Shown in pieces: positions 47,177-62,100 of a stretch of 64,000 nucleotides of DNA (position 1 is the first letter of the stretch; each line of letters starts with the position of its first letter). The stretch spans positions 1,784,384 through 1,848,383 of the forward strand of contig JAKJHU010000038.1 in NCBI GenBank assembly GCA_022316685.1, given 5' to 3'. The notes under the pieces are model-generated. The model saw only the letters and a program-made list of their open reading frames with translations, made no database searches and was not told where the DNA came from. The position numbers and the translations under genes are program-made. Origin of the DNA: Progne subis subis. Lineage: Eukaryota; Chordata; Aves; Passeriformes; Hirundinidae.

Positions 47177-50100
47177 GTGAGATGCTTCTTCAAGGCTGAT
47201 TTTCATATAATTTTATATACTGTTTACTCTCATGGATAATGGTGTGGGTGTATAAAACAAGGTGCTGCCAGAATAGACATGAAGGTAGCACGAGAGGAAA
47301 CCTGAGACAGTCACAAGAAATCTGACAATTACGAGCTCTCAGTGACTTGTGTTAAAGGCTGCCAAGCAAATAGTCAAGGAGTGAAAGGCAAAATATTATT
47401 ATGGATCAGTAATCAATTAGAAGAGAATGCAGAGATAAAATAGTCCATGTTATTTAAAATGGCAGAAAGTTTCTAGGTACAATAACATTGCATACTGGAT
47501 TAGCACCCCTGTCTAAAATTGACACCATTTTGAAAGGAACATGTAAATTACTCATATTCTTCTAAAGGTGTACTGAAAATGTTACAGATAGTTCAGTAGA
47601 AATTTTCACACACTGTGCAATTATCAAAAAAAGTAAATTGAATCTTAATTTAAATAAGCAATGTAATAGCAGGGAAGACATCAATGTGTAAATGCTGGCA
47701 AGAATAAGAATTTCTCTGATTTGCAACATCTCCATCTCTAAAAGGTGCTTTTGTGATTAATGGGTGCTCAGAAAAGAGCGAGACTGCTAGTCAACAACAC
47801 AGTGGGAAAAATGAGACTGAAAAGCCTGAGATTTGTGATTGTAGAATGGAACACAAAACAGGAAGTGATACGGGAAGTGTATCCCTATAAGGATAGAAGA
47901 TTATCTAAATCTATTTAGAAAGTAGAATATCTGATCTCCCAAATATCTGCTTAAGATATTTGGGAGACCAGGAATTGCTATTCCTAAAGTTCATCATTGA
48001 ACCCAAGGCATATTTGTTGAGAAATGAGAAATTTAGAAGCTATACAAAAAATAGTTCTTACAACATTTTTATGTATTTTTGAATTCTGTCACCATTTTTG
48101 AGAGCAAAGGTTTAGCAAAGTTAGGAAAAAGGGACAGGAGGTGGTTAGCAATGACCAATGGGTAGTATAACATAGGAGTAACATGACACATCTCAGGACT
48201 TAAGCTGACTTCATAGAAGTAATGTGCAATTTTTTTACTTTCCTGAGGTGTCCTCTGCTGTTAGCTGTCAGAGAAGTTACTGGACAAGCTTTTAACTTGC
48301 CAGGGTTTTCAAAATACTTTTTTAATAACCCATTTTATTGTTCCACTTTGCTTTTTAATCAAAATTATTTCAAAAGATTTTCTATATCAATATTCTGATG
48401 AATAAAAAGTCTTAAGAATATGATGCAGAAGATTTTCTTCTTGTTAATAAACTAGTGTCTTCATTACTCTTGTTAGTCTTTAAATTTGGACTTAACTCAT
48501 TAGCTAAGATACACAACTACATTTGTCGATTCAGTTCTAAACTGGATGTCCCCAAGGTGTGGTTCTTAACACTTACCACTTTAAGGCTAAACTTGGAGTT
48601 GGCTATACTTCCTTGATCAAGGAAGCTGGAAGCTGCCTGATTATTGTATTAAGAGCGTAAAGTTTGTCTCTGTGTTTCATAAATCTATATGCAGTGTAGT
48701 TTTTAAGCATCTTTCAGGCTTAGTGCTTCCTGCTAGGTGGACAAATCCTTTACATGTATAAATGCTGATTGAATGTAGGCTATATAATCACGGTAGAAAA
48801 AGTTTTTAAGGAAAGGGCCACCCTTTTTCTGTGACATTGGTTTTTGATGAAACTCTGTTTGTTTGTTCTATAATTTCCTTCCCAAAAAATTGATCATGTA
48901 TAGTTTCAGGTTTTCCTGCTACCCTTTGGTGACACTCTAACACAGAGTTATCAGACTTTGATGCAGGTGGTTGGGTTGGATTGTGAAGATGGAAGTGGAA
49001 GAAACAGGGTTTTTCAAAGAGTGGATCTGCAGATGAATCCATGTAGCTCAGAAGGGAAAACAGTTTGAATTGAAGCAGAGGTGCATGAAAGTTTTGATGG
49101 TCTTGATAAATCAAGAACCTGGCTATGGTGTGGGGTGGGTCATTGTTTCTGAAGCTCACTGCATTGGCAGGGTTCTCATTAGGGAGATAAGGAGAATAAG
49201 GATGAGTGGTGGTGGTGCTAAATAGATTATACAGGGTGAGCATAAGATATTCATCCTCTCTAACATTGATGTATGATGTCCTTTTGTTTTCCACTCATCA
49301 TCTTTGATAGTTCATAAAATGGCATTCTTTTTGTGTGAATTGGCAGAGAGCCGAGAGCTGCTACCATTGCTGCTAGAAATACTAAGTAAATTACGTTTGG
49401 GAACTAATGTTTTAGATGTGTATTGTGGTGCTTTTCTGTCATTTTGAGAGAGAAGTAATGAATGATGCTAAACATTGAAGCAAAAAATGCCTGCTTCTAT
49501 TCAGGTCAATAATTGACACAGTTTTCACATTATCACAGAGATAATTAAACCCTAAGCTAGCAAACAAGTTAGTGGAAAAGGACTAAGTTGAATAGGCTGA
49601 ACTGAAAGCAGCATTGTTTGATCTTGTATCAGGCCTACTCAAGTTAACAGTTCCTGGTGTGGTTAAAATAGATAGCTTGCTTTGCTGCTCTCAGTGCTCA
49701 GCTGAAAACACTTCTGTATTTAAACACTTCTGTACTTAGAATTCTTATGTGTCCTGTGTTCCTACCAGCTTGTATTGCTGAAGAAGCTGCCTCATTTGAA
49801 ACATCCATACTAGGTAAATAATCTGTGTAAGAACTATGGAATGTCCCCTCTTTTGTAGATTTTGATCAAGAAGTGCTGCAGCAGTATTATTTGGGATCTA
49901 CCATACAGAAATTTCTACAAAAGCACCAAAAGGGGCTTTATGAATTTCTGAGGAGGAAAAATAAAGGATGTTAATGAAGATTGAGGGCTTCAGGCACCTT
50001 TAGTATTGTGTGTAGAGCCCCTAAGGGCTCTGACAGACACGCAATGATGGATTCAAATTGATCAGCTAAAGATTACAGTGCAGCAAGTCATCTGTCAGAA

Positions 50101-53100
50101 GGGCTGACTGTGTATTGCTGCCATCTGAATAGTCCTTCGTTTCAGCTTGCTGGAATAGGCAAGGTCAAAACCGGTGTTAGCAGTGAGAGAAGCAAGTCTT
50201 TCGAGAAGGATATCTGCCTGGTAGTGCTTCGGTGATTCAGTTTTATTCTACTGCAGCATGTCTTTCAGAGCCATGACACTGCACAGGAACATTTGGTATA
50301 TGAACAAATACAGGAAGGGGAGAGGCAACCTGCTGGGGACAATAATGAGAAATATTTCAGTAGAGAGGCGGAAATCAAGTCTGAGGCAAGCAGACAAATA
50401 CATACCAATTAGTCTCCCACAATTAACAAAAGAGGAACAGTGAAAGTCTAAGAATTAAATTACCTATATATCACCATGTGCAGAAAAGGAAGATGCTCAT
50501 TAACTTTTAGAGACAATCAACTCTTCAAGTTGGCACCTTCTTCCTTTTCCCATAGTAACCAATGGAATTTTAGACATGGACTTTCAGTGAGCTAATTTCA
50601 GTAGCATTAGGATCTAAAGTATTACTTGAATTATATTATCTAATTTAATCTGTTCAGACTGGACAATTTGGAGGGACAGCTGATTGGCTTTTGAAAACGT
50701 CCTGCAGCGCATTTTTGGGCACTCCCCATTGTGGTCTGATCCAAACCCAGAATCTGCAGGGAAGGCAGTTTAGTCATTAGGATCAGATCTGGGCTTGGTT
50801 CTGCGACCATGCACTAACATAATATTTAGGTAATCACTTTACACAAAAATAGATGGCATAGACTTTAGAAACATTGCAGCACTGCTTGACTATTTTTACA
50901 AATTTCTCATTCTGTTTTTTTAAATGTTACCTGTCTCTATTCCCCAGAAAAGTAAAATCCTGTTCCTCCGTTCCACCTGCTCCAATTGAATTAGGTGGAT
51001 TACGCTCCTTGTTTCAGAACAGCTGATTTCTTTGCTAGTCCTTAGTTCCACATCATAAACACTATTAATGTGAGGTGTTTCTTGCATTAGGGTGTTTGTT
51101 GGTAAGTCTATTATTGTATTCAGCTAAATACAGTTCTAATGGGATACTCAAAATACACTCCTGTAAACACACTCAATTTGCAAGATATATATAATCCTGT
51201 TATTAATAAAAGAAATAGATTCTACTTCAGTCTCTTTGCAGTTGGGACATGTTTCTTAATGACTTGATTTTCACCTAATTAGTAATAAATTTTTATCTAT
51301 CATACACTGAAACTTAGGTTTTAACTGTCAGTCTCCTTGTGGACATTTGCTCGCACTCAAAAAAGAAAAAAGGGTATTTGAGACAGTGTAGCTAATTCAT
51401 GACAGTTCTTCCTGGGAAAAATACTATGAAAAACCCTATTGAAAAGCTGGTGCTTCAACTGTCTTCTTCAGGGACCACATGCAATGGTCACAAGAGGAAG
51501 AGGAGAATGCCAGGAAAAAAGCAACAGAGAACTCTCTTGTGAAAGTTCAACCAGAAGATCAAGGTAAAAAAATTCAGATGGTATAAAAATTCTTATTTTA
51601 ATACTCTTTATTAAAACATTTGAAGATACTGTAGAATTCAGGAACACTCTTTTTATTTATACTTTCTTTTGTCTAAATTTTTTGGGTTTGTTTTTTGTTC
51701 CCTTTGTTGCCTCAAAAGATATCGCAGTGTGTTTTTCTAACAATACAGTTACTTATTTGAACAATTTTCCTGTTAGGGTGGCAATAGACTTTATGTAAAA
51801 CAAGCACATCAGAATGCAGTTGTTCTGACCCCTTTTGCAGTCCTCCAGAATACAGCTCCTACTACACAAGGCTTTTACAGAATCAAAGGGAATGAATTTG
51901 CATTGAGCTAGGGTGCTGGGGATGAAGATTCCCATGTACAATATTCAAATGCTTTTTAGTGACTTATTAGCTATTTAGAGGGCTTGTGTTTGTACGTTGT
52001 ACTGTATTTCAGTTAAATGCCATGGAAGTTGCAGTGGTCCCAGCTGGTCCCAGCTTGCTGCCTTTGGCAGGCTGAGCTGGGAGTGCTTCAGGAATCAGCG
52101 TTCACTTTGTGTGGAAGGTGTTCCAATACATCCTGCACAGTCTGCTCTGTAAAGGATTAAGGAGTTTTGTGCCTATCTTCAGCATGGAAATTTAATGTAT
52201 TCTAGGTTTCTGAAGAGTATCTCTAGGTTCAAACAGGCAAACTAAACCATAGACTAAACTCTAGGGTAGTTATGAATGCTAAAGCTGGAACATCAACTTG
52301 ATATAGCATAGAAGACTGGATTCTTAGATGTTCTGTTAGAGAGAGATTCTGAAAGCAGTTACTTGGACATCCTGTGCCTCGGTTTACTTAGCATGCCGTG
52401 AATCTGTCAGATAGCGTCATTATGATCCAGTGCCTAGGTATTCCTAAGGCACATGTTGGAGTTTATTTGAATTACCTGAGAATGTGCCTTGCATTGTGTG
52501 CCCTTCATCACCTTGAAAACTCTGAGATTGTCAATCTGCCTTTCTCTGTTACCTCTCACATTCTTTATCTATATATAGGAGTACAATGTTTGTTTTTCAA
52601 AAATTACATCTAATATCTTCATTTGATTTGTATAATAAGCTGAAAAAGAGCTCAGAATTGAAAAGTAAGCTGTGTGACTGTGTAGCTCATGGAACCTTTC
52701 ATTCTTCATCTACAATCAATTAGAAGTTAGTTTGTGCTGGTGAAAATGGAATAATCAGGCATTTGTCTATTGCCATGGAACACAAGAATCCAAGGACATT
52801 TCCTATGAATGCCCTTCTGTTTAGAACTTGAATAGGTGAGCATTGCTGATAGTGTTCCTTCAGAAAGCTTCAGCTTCATTCTGCAAGTGGAAGTACATTT
52901 TGGCCTATTTGTGTAAACAGTGAACTAGACCAAAGCTAATGAGCAAGTTATTTTGGAGCCTTGAAAACTACAGTAAAGGGAAAAAAGACAGATTTCAACA
53001 ATACTATAATATTACTAAAGTAGAAGAGCTCTGGTGGGCCTTTTTAAAGAAAGAGAAGTGAAACTGAATGAACTCATGATACTACCTTTAGGAATTTGAT

Positions 53101-56100
53101 CTACTTATTAGCATGTACAGTTTCTTCTCAGACATGCTTACTAGCAGTGGAAGATCCTGTTATGGAGAAAAATTGATTGACAAAGTAAAGGGGGGTTTTT
53201 GTGGTTTGTTTTGGGTTTGGTTTTGGGTGGTGGTGTTGTTGTTGTTGGTTGGAGGTTTTGTTTGCTTTGTTTAAGCTTGGCTTTTTTTTTTCTTGGAAGT
53301 TTGTATGGTTTTTAGTTACATAATTTTTACATGCTTTGGAAAACTTTGTGGGTAGGCTAATTAAATGCACAAAATGAAATAACGATTTTATAATACTGCC
53401 TGCACGTTATTACACAGAGATGCAGGCATGATCAGTGCAACAATGCTTCACTTGAACCCATGTCATTCCATTCTAATACAGTTTGAAAGTCTGACTTTAG
53501 CTATTGCTTTCCTTCAATTCTGAAATCTGGAAAACTTGATGTGAATTTAAGTACAAGGGTTCTGAGCAGATTTGTAGGAAAATGTTGACTATAGCAAGGG
53601 ATGATAATAATTAAAGAACCTTTTGGCTAGAAGGGTTTTGGGTTGTTATACTGAAGCTGAGCAATCTATACATGTGCAATTTAAACTATTGAAATCTGAT
53701 ATCTATATGACCTCAATCAACTCTGAACTTTTAATGTAAAACAGGCCTGTGCAATTACAATTACATGGCTGGGTCTTGCCCTTTAATAATACAATTAGAT
53801 GTATTAAATGTTAATTTTAAAACATTATGCAGATTTCTAGGACAAGGCATTCTGCCACCTCCTTACCACTTCCCACTGCCTGTCTGTGCCTCTAATGATA
53901 ATTCTCAACCTTGTTTATCTCTGAAAAGCTATAGCAATTTAGGAAATAATATGTTAAGATTTAAAGAGAGTAGTAGGAGAAGTGCACTGTACATTTACTC
54001 TGTGCATTTATATTAAAAGAATTAATGTGTTGGTGTGAGTGAGAACAAAATAAGAAAGGCAACACATTACATGAGGTGCACTTTTGCAGCAAGAGATGTC
54101 TGGGGTAGCGAGATAGTTCTGCAAATGCTTTGGAAATAAGAGGGGAAAAAACAAGAAAAAAGATTTGGTTTGGTACTTAGGAGGGATAAGGAAGGGAAAA
54201 CCATCAACAAAAGAGACATTGAAAACCTGTAATTCTTATCTTTTTATCAGCCTTCCATTGAAAGGGTTAGCTAGCTCCAGTCCAGTGGCTAGCACAATTA
54301 GTGCTAGTGAGAAGGAGGAAAGATTTTGTTCTTGAACTGAGAAAGAACAGGTTACAAAGTACATCCATAGAGTACATGGATGAGTGGAAAAGCAGAAAAG
54401 AGAATATTTGCTTTTTTAAAAAGGAGGTGGGAAAAAAAGAAGAGTCAGATAATTAGTTTCAGTTCCTGGAAAAATACTGTAAGAGTACATCCAGAGCTTG
54501 CACACACTGGGTTCAGAAGAACAAAGGAGATGAATACGGGCCAACAAATATTTTTTTCAATAATAAATCATGTAAAATCAAGCTAATTTCCTTCTTGGAG
54601 AAGGTTACAAGCCCTGGGGATAAGGGAAAAGCAGCAGACGTCCTGAAGTTTATCCTTGGTCAGGCTTCTGACTTGCTTTACTTGACATTTTCATAAGCAA
54701 GTTAGGCAAGCGAGAGCTAATGAAACTGTATTTGGGTGAATGAATGCCTAGAGAGATACTTTCAGAATGGAAGGCTGTGCTGGGCAGAGGAGTGTTTTAT
54801 TCTGTGTCCAGTTCTGCTTGATATTTTCATTAGTGACCTTGGGAAATTAGAGACTTGAAGGTGATGTTAAGTGAAGAGATGTTTCAACTATGGTGAAGGA
54901 CAGAATTAAGATTCAGAAAGATCTGGACAAACAGTGGAAAAAAATAATCTGAAATATATAAATTTGCTAAAAACAACTGCAGATTTCTTTGCTTCAGAAC
55001 AATTCCTTGAGAAAAATACCCCTTGGTTTTGGAACAATTGGCTTGGTAGTCATTTTACCAAAGAAGATCTGAGAGTTGTAGTGAATCACTAGCTGAATCA
55101 GCAGTGTCATGCTGTTGCAAAATGGCAAGCTGGGAGTTATAAACAGGATTACAGCCTGTAAGCCTCATAAAATACTCCTTTTGCTCTGCAATGATAATGT
55201 CTTTGCCAGAATACAACACCCAGAAATAGTAAATCAATTGGAGAGAATCTAGAGAAGAAAAATTTAAATTACCAGAAGTCTAAAAAGCAAAAAGAAGAGA
55301 GTTAGGTTTAGAAAACCTAGAAAAGAGATTGTTTATGGAGGCGTAGTAAAATACTTCAAATATGTAAATAGGTGTTGCAAAGAGAGAAGAGAGTCATCTT
55401 TGCTTTGCTTGATCCCTAGTTGGGAAAAGAATTGCTCAACCTAATTGTCAGATGGAAGTTTTTAGTTAGGTGGTGGAAAAGGTTTCTATCTGTGTAAAAA
55501 ATTAGGAACTGTAATATATTACTGAAGAGAGTTGTGAAAGGTGGTATTTTAAGAAAAAGTTGGACAGATTTTTATGGAGGAGTATGAATTCCCTGACTGT
55601 GAAATCTCTTCCTGTCCTACTCTTTGACATTCTAGCATATAGTTAGGTTGTTTTGTGAATTAGAAGTGAACACAAAGGTCAGTTGTAAAAGTCTGAAGTG
55701 TTTTGAAAATAAGAAAGCAAGTATGTTCCTTCTGTATTGTTGAATGGTTAAGTGTGAGTTACTGTCTATGTGCTATGCAGTAGCATTTATCAGAGCAGTT
55801 CATGGAACTGGAATTTTTTTTTTTTTAAGAGGTGATGAGATACCAACAAATTTGAAATTGATTACAGAATTTCATAAAGCATGAAAGAATTTCAATGTAC
55901 TATTTCTTAAGTAATTAAAAAGATACATTTTTTTATAATGTGAAATATGAAAACTTGTCTAAGAATCTTCATATTGTGTATTTTGGGGGGTGCTGTTCTA
56001 TGATGTGACTACATTTTTTTAAAAAATGCAGTAAGCCTGTTTACCCCACCCTAAGTGACATAAAATCTAATTAAACTTTCATAGGAGTTATTTTGAGCAC

Positions 56101-59100
56101 AAGTTAAGGTGAGACACAAAATCCATATGTTTTAATTTAAATGTACAATGTGTGGAACTGTGGATTTTTAAACTGTATATTTGGGGTCCAAATTATACAC
56201 TGCTTTAGAGTGTTTTCAAGCTAAGCTCATATTCACCAAGGTTTTGTTCTGTTTTAATTTCAGATAAATATGAGAGAGAAGCCAGTAAATATTGGAATGA
56301 ATTTTACAAGACACATAAAAATAACTTTTTCAAGGATCGCAATTGGCTATTTCTGGAGTTTCCAGAAATTCTTCCAGAAAAAAGGAGACAAGAGTTCAAA
56401 ACAGAAAAAATATCTTCGGAACACACAAAAATAATTAACGACAACAGTTTTTCACTCAAAAATGGGATGTTTGAAGAAGGAGAAAAATACTGGAAGAATA
56501 ATTATGGAGGTGGTTCTGCTGTTGTGCAAGGACATGTATATAATAAAAATCAAGTAAATGCTCTTTCTGACAATCCTCAAGGTAAAAACTGTGGAGAACT
56601 TGGCAAAGTAGAATCCTTCCCTGGCTGTGATGCCACTTACCGAATATTAGAGGTAATGCACTGCAAGTGTTCTGCTCATCATATAGTGCTCCACTTAATT
56701 ACTCAAAAATCTGATAAAGACCCTTACTAAGTATCAAGAAAATAAGCCTTTGGAGTTTTATATACTATGTTCATTTATGGCAGAAGCTTTCAGAGAAACC
56801 TAAATCTGGACTTGGTTTTCCCTTTAAAGTTTTTCCCAAATCAGAGTAGGGCTAGATTGTCAGATCCCATTTTCATTGAAAGTCAGGTTTCTTATTTCCT
56901 AAGGAAGGGTATGAGTTTAAGTGCTTTGTTTAGAAGTACAAGTACTTGTTGCATTCTTTCCAAATGGTGAAATTGGACAAGAATATTGCATTTTCTTATG
57001 CAGTTTGAGGGATGGATTCTCTCTTAACTTTAGGAAGACGTTGGGGAGAAATGTGATCATGTAAATGATTTGAGTGGTATGTACCTTTTCTGTCCAACAT
57101 ACTTACAAGTCTAATGGGTCCTACCAGCCAACTAATTTAAGAAAAAAAAAACAAAAAAAAAGGTTTTATTTGCTCATTTTTTTTAACTTCATCTTTCTCT
57201 TCTCATTTTAGGTTGGTTGTGGAGCTGGAAACAGTGTCTTTCCTATTCTGAAAGTTCTATGGTACATAGTGTTGGATTTCCAAATATGAATGTTGTATTC
57301 ACATCTTCATTTTCACTAAATGTTGGTGCTGGATTGTGCTGCAGGAAGTGTTGAGTGAACCATTCTACAGCCCTAAGATTCTTAGTGTGTCAGACCACAA
57401 ATAATGTTGGTAGCATCAGTATAGGATACTCCTCATGTTACTCCACTCTGGTCTTGCGAGGGTCATATTTGCTGACAAAGTTTGTCTTTGGGGGTGTTCA
57501 GGCTGATTTCTTGTAGTTAATCTCAGGCAGGTGAAATATTCTCTTGTCTTTTAGATCCCTGTAAAGATACCAGGTATCTCTTCAGAAAGCAAAAATGATA
57601 GAGACCATAGATATGACATATTGGAAAGAAGTTCTATTATTTCTGAATTGGCTGGTATATTTGTCACATCACTTGTGGTTTTAGTGTCAAGGCACAAGTC
57701 CTGTATCACATTACTTAATTCATTGAAATATCTTAATCCACTGAGCTTCTAGTTTTAGAAGAATCTGTTATGACAGCTTGTCCTCCCGTCCATGTAGGCA
57801 GGAAGGTTTTATTGGAAAGGTTATGTATGTTTCAAGGGTTGAAATAGATTTCTTTTTATTCATGCCTTTAAGAGCTTGAGAACAACACAATTTATTATTC
57901 TATCAATGAATGCTGATTGCTAGTATCACCATTATACAAAAATACTCCACTTTGCAGATATGGAAACAGCTGGAGGAATTGGGTAATGCACCAAGGTCAT
58001 ACATGAAACCTCATGTTAGCAATGCATCTTCATCCCACAGCAAATGCTTTGCTTTAGAAAGCAGGCAGTGAGAGGAGAGCCTGGTTTCTTATAAAAACTT
58101 TGACAGGAGCCCTATATAGGAAAAGCCACAGTGTGGCTATATTGAAAAAGATGAGACAAACTTTTGTGTTTTCCTCACAGGAGGCATTAGTCATAGACTG
58201 ACATTTCTGGTAACTAAGAATCTACTCATTTGTTATTTTTCCTGGAGATCTCTATTTGTACATAAATCCTTCAATCACATTGGTTGATACATTGAGCAAC
58301 TTGCTTGTTTGTCTTGTATATGACCTGATGGAAAGATCTCTTATCTCTACACAGGCTTGGCATTATAAAACAGCTGGTTTCACTGTGAATTTAATAATAT
58401 AAAAATTACCATTCTGGCAATTATATGCATATCATTATATGCATATAAAAACAAGCCAGTGTCAAGCAAGTGTACCCTGGCTACAAAAGAAAATTTCACT
58501 TAGGTTAGTAACGTGACTCTTAAACCTCTTCCCCCTGCCTCTCTTAAAATTTAAGTTAGTGCTTTTTAATACAGTGTGTCATGAAAACACCATCCAGATT
58601 AAGCCATGTCTTTGTCTTAAGTGGACTTTCTACATCGTTCCTATTCTGCTCTAAAAAAAAATCAAAAAAAACAACAAAACCCCCCAACATTCTAACAAGT
58701 CTATTGGATAATCAGATTAACTTTTCCCAAGGGACTGACTCGGTCCAAAGCCTGGCTGCTTGTCCTCATTCATAATAAATATGTAAATTCATCAATTCTC
58801 ATGGTGGTCACAGAGCTGATAAAGGTTTTGCTCAGCAACAAGCATGGAGTGTATTTTGTTCCAGAAGTGTTCTCCTGTTGAGGCTTTAGAAGTCACTAGC
58901 TTAGCTGTGTATACTGTGAGATCTTACAGGCACTGGCAGAGTTTATTGATTCCTTTCTAAGGAAGCCATCTATCCAAAATCTTAAATATATTTTTAATTC
59001 ATTAAATTGATCATGAGCTCATCTCTCAGTGGGTTTGAGTAGCTTTCTCAGTTCATCTTTCAGAGGTGAAAACACTTCTCCCTAGAATTACCAGTATCTG

Positions 59101-62100
59101 ATGAACGGTACAAGGAAATTTGCAGCTGGCTGAGTCTTGGATGGGAAGAGAAGGGAAAATAGTGTTACAGGACATTCTTATTCATCCCAGCTGGAAAACA
59201 AGGGAGATAATGGAGTACAATAACCAATAATGCTTAGTCAAATCAAAAGATCAGCAAGGTGATACATGGAACCCCAAACTTTTACAGAACTGGATGACTT
59301 TTGCAACTCTCCATCCCTGCCCAAATCATATTGCTAATTAAACTGCATGCCTGGGCTACTAATGCGGTGCTCCTGTAAGATAATGTGACCTATTAATGTG
59401 CATTTGTGCATTACAGCACCATGACATTGTCACCAGTTCTGACAGCCCTCCGTGACCTTTTTTCTTTCCCTTTACTTCCTCCCTGACAAGGCTATAATTC
59501 TTTTTGTACTAACTGTCTGTTGGTATTCTTATGAATTTGTCCGCCCTATTGGCTCATTACAACCTATGCGGCTTTCCGTGTGCCAGACATCAATAAAGCA
59601 TGCTTGATCAAACCTGTGGAGAACCCCAGAGGACCCTCTGAAGTTTCATGAACATTGATGTAGACTTTCATCTTATACATTAATCATTTTCTAACTGATG
59701 TTGGTTTTGTTTTCCTAGCAATACACCTGGAACCTTTCTATACTGTTGTGATTTTGCTTCAGGAGCAGTGGAGCTGGTAAAGGTAATTCATGCACTCACT
59801 TCAGAGTACCTTGCAAGCCTGTAATTCAGGAGGCTGCCAGGAAGCCATCTTCATGAAAAAGAATGTGATGGCTTTGACAACTTTTAACTGAAGTTTTCAA
59901 TATTCCAAAGAACAAAGTCATCCTGTATGCAGAGAGGAATGAATACCATCAGTGGGCTTGCTTCTCAGCTTGAGTAAGATACCGGACAGAATAGGCTTTT
60001 ATATGAGATGTTTTACAATGCAGAATAATTGAAGAAAAAATGTTTCTTGAGTCACAGTAAACGTATTAACTGCTACTGTTCTCTCTGTGCCTCTTTTTAT
60101 CTTTTTCCTGACAGTCACATTCGTCCTACAATTCAGCCTGGTGTTCTGCCTTTGTTCATGATGTGTGTGATGATGCTTTACCCTATCCATTTCCAGATGA
60201 GATCCTGGATGTCATTCTCCTTGTCTTTGTGCTCTCTACTATTCATCCTGACAGGTAAATGAAGACCAAAGGGCAAAGCAAATGGGTTAAATCTCTTTTT
60301 TAACTGGAGGTTTTCAATAATAGCAAGAAGATGAATCTTTGTTATTTAATAAGGCTATAGCATATATAAGGTATTTTAAATGCTATTTACCACTTTCAGG
60401 CTTCCAGAGAAATACTGGTCTGGCTAATTAGAATTAGTGAGTCTCCAGTCACCATCGAAATACAAGAGGTATATTGTAACTAAGTACATCTCTATTAGAA
60501 GTGACAGATTAAAAAAAATAGGAAATTAAAAAACCAGATTGACAGTCTTCTAGAAGATAGTTATTTTTCGTGATCAAAACCAAACATTCATGATTTAACA
60601 CCTTGCAATGTGTTGATATAGACTTAGATTGCTAATTTTGCTACATTCAAATGCTTGCATGGAGCCCTTTTAAACAAAAATGCATCTATAATTTTGTAAC
60701 TCGTTTGGATTAAGAACATTTGATCTAATTTTCATGTGAGTACTGTTAGCCTTTGCTAATGTCTCTTGATGTCTAGTGAACCAAATTTTATGACTTAAGG
60801 TTGGCTGATTGTGAAAATGCCTTTTTTTCATGCAAAAAATGTAAAAGAGGGCATATAAGTTAAACTTCTTGACTCTAGCTAGGTTATATGGAGGGAAATA
60901 CATGCTGTTTGTGTGATAATACACTTATTACTTCAAGAACGTCATTAAAATGGCTTGGCGTACAGAACAGTATTTGCCTGAGAACTGTTTCCTTGCCACT
61001 AGTGATTAGCTTTATACAGAAAAACCTTCCCTGTATGGGATATTTCTCCTTTCTGTTTATTCAGTGATGAGCACGAGTCACACAAAGCTGTGGTCCAGGT
61101 TTCAAAAACAATTCAATCAGGAGACTTTGGATCTCCATAACTCCAGTGATGCTGCCAGAAAGAAATTGGACAACAGTGATTCATTCAGTCACTGTGCTTG
61201 TAGAAGCAGTAATCAGATGTTCTGTCAGAATTTCTGTGGATCTTTTCCTATTGCTCTTTTAAGAATACATTTGAGGTTTTTGTGGTTGATTTTCTGTTTT
61301 GTTCGTTTTCTTTATGTTGTTTGTTTCTTTGAGGGGGTTTGTCATTGTTGGGGGTTTTTTTTGGTTTGGTTGGGTTTTTTTCCTTTTTTCCCCAGGGCTG
61401 ACATGGATGCTTTTCTGTGCATGTGTGTGTATACACACACAAAGATTTTCATGTAATTATCTGTGTCGTGAGACCCACTTCCCAAAGATGTGTTAGTCAT
61501 TACTGCCATCTCATAGAATTAAAATGACTGCATAAAGGAAAATGTGATCCAGATTCATCTTGCTCAGTATACATTTTCTCTGGAAGCTTTGGAAGTGGGA
61601 AATGAAAAAGAAAACCAAGGGAATCATGATGCAGAACTTACGTACTTTGAAAAGACGGAAAATGCATGTGAGAGGGACGCATTTATATTCAGCAAATTGT
61701 TACTTAGTAATTTTTCTCTAGGCAGTTGTGTTTAGTTTTTGATAATTGCTACTCTTGTAGTCAATTTTTAACACACTTCAATTCTGCTAGAAGGCACCTC
61801 TAAAATCTGGTTGCAGAGTTGGAGGTATTAAGCGTTCTTCAATCTGTATAATTAATGTCTTCTAGTTCTGCTGGATGAAATTTCTCAAAGCACTTTCACT
61901 TTTTGTGTACATACACTTCTTTCTGTGTGTGCAACACTTCTGTTCATATGGGCAAGGCTGTAATTCTGTGCACAACTACTGTCCTAGACATTCTTAGGTG
62001 GTGCTGCCTTTTTGGTCTGTGGCAGCAAACTTGGTTGCTTATGTTTGCAAACTTCACCAGCATCTCATCTATTCTCTAAGGATGCAAGCGGTTGTAAATA

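Noticed and set aside
59340..59650. LTR-like block with AATAAA-type string in a METTL8 intron
   Set aside because: The resemblance is weak, and no boundaries or flanking duplication could be seen, so it is not called as an element.
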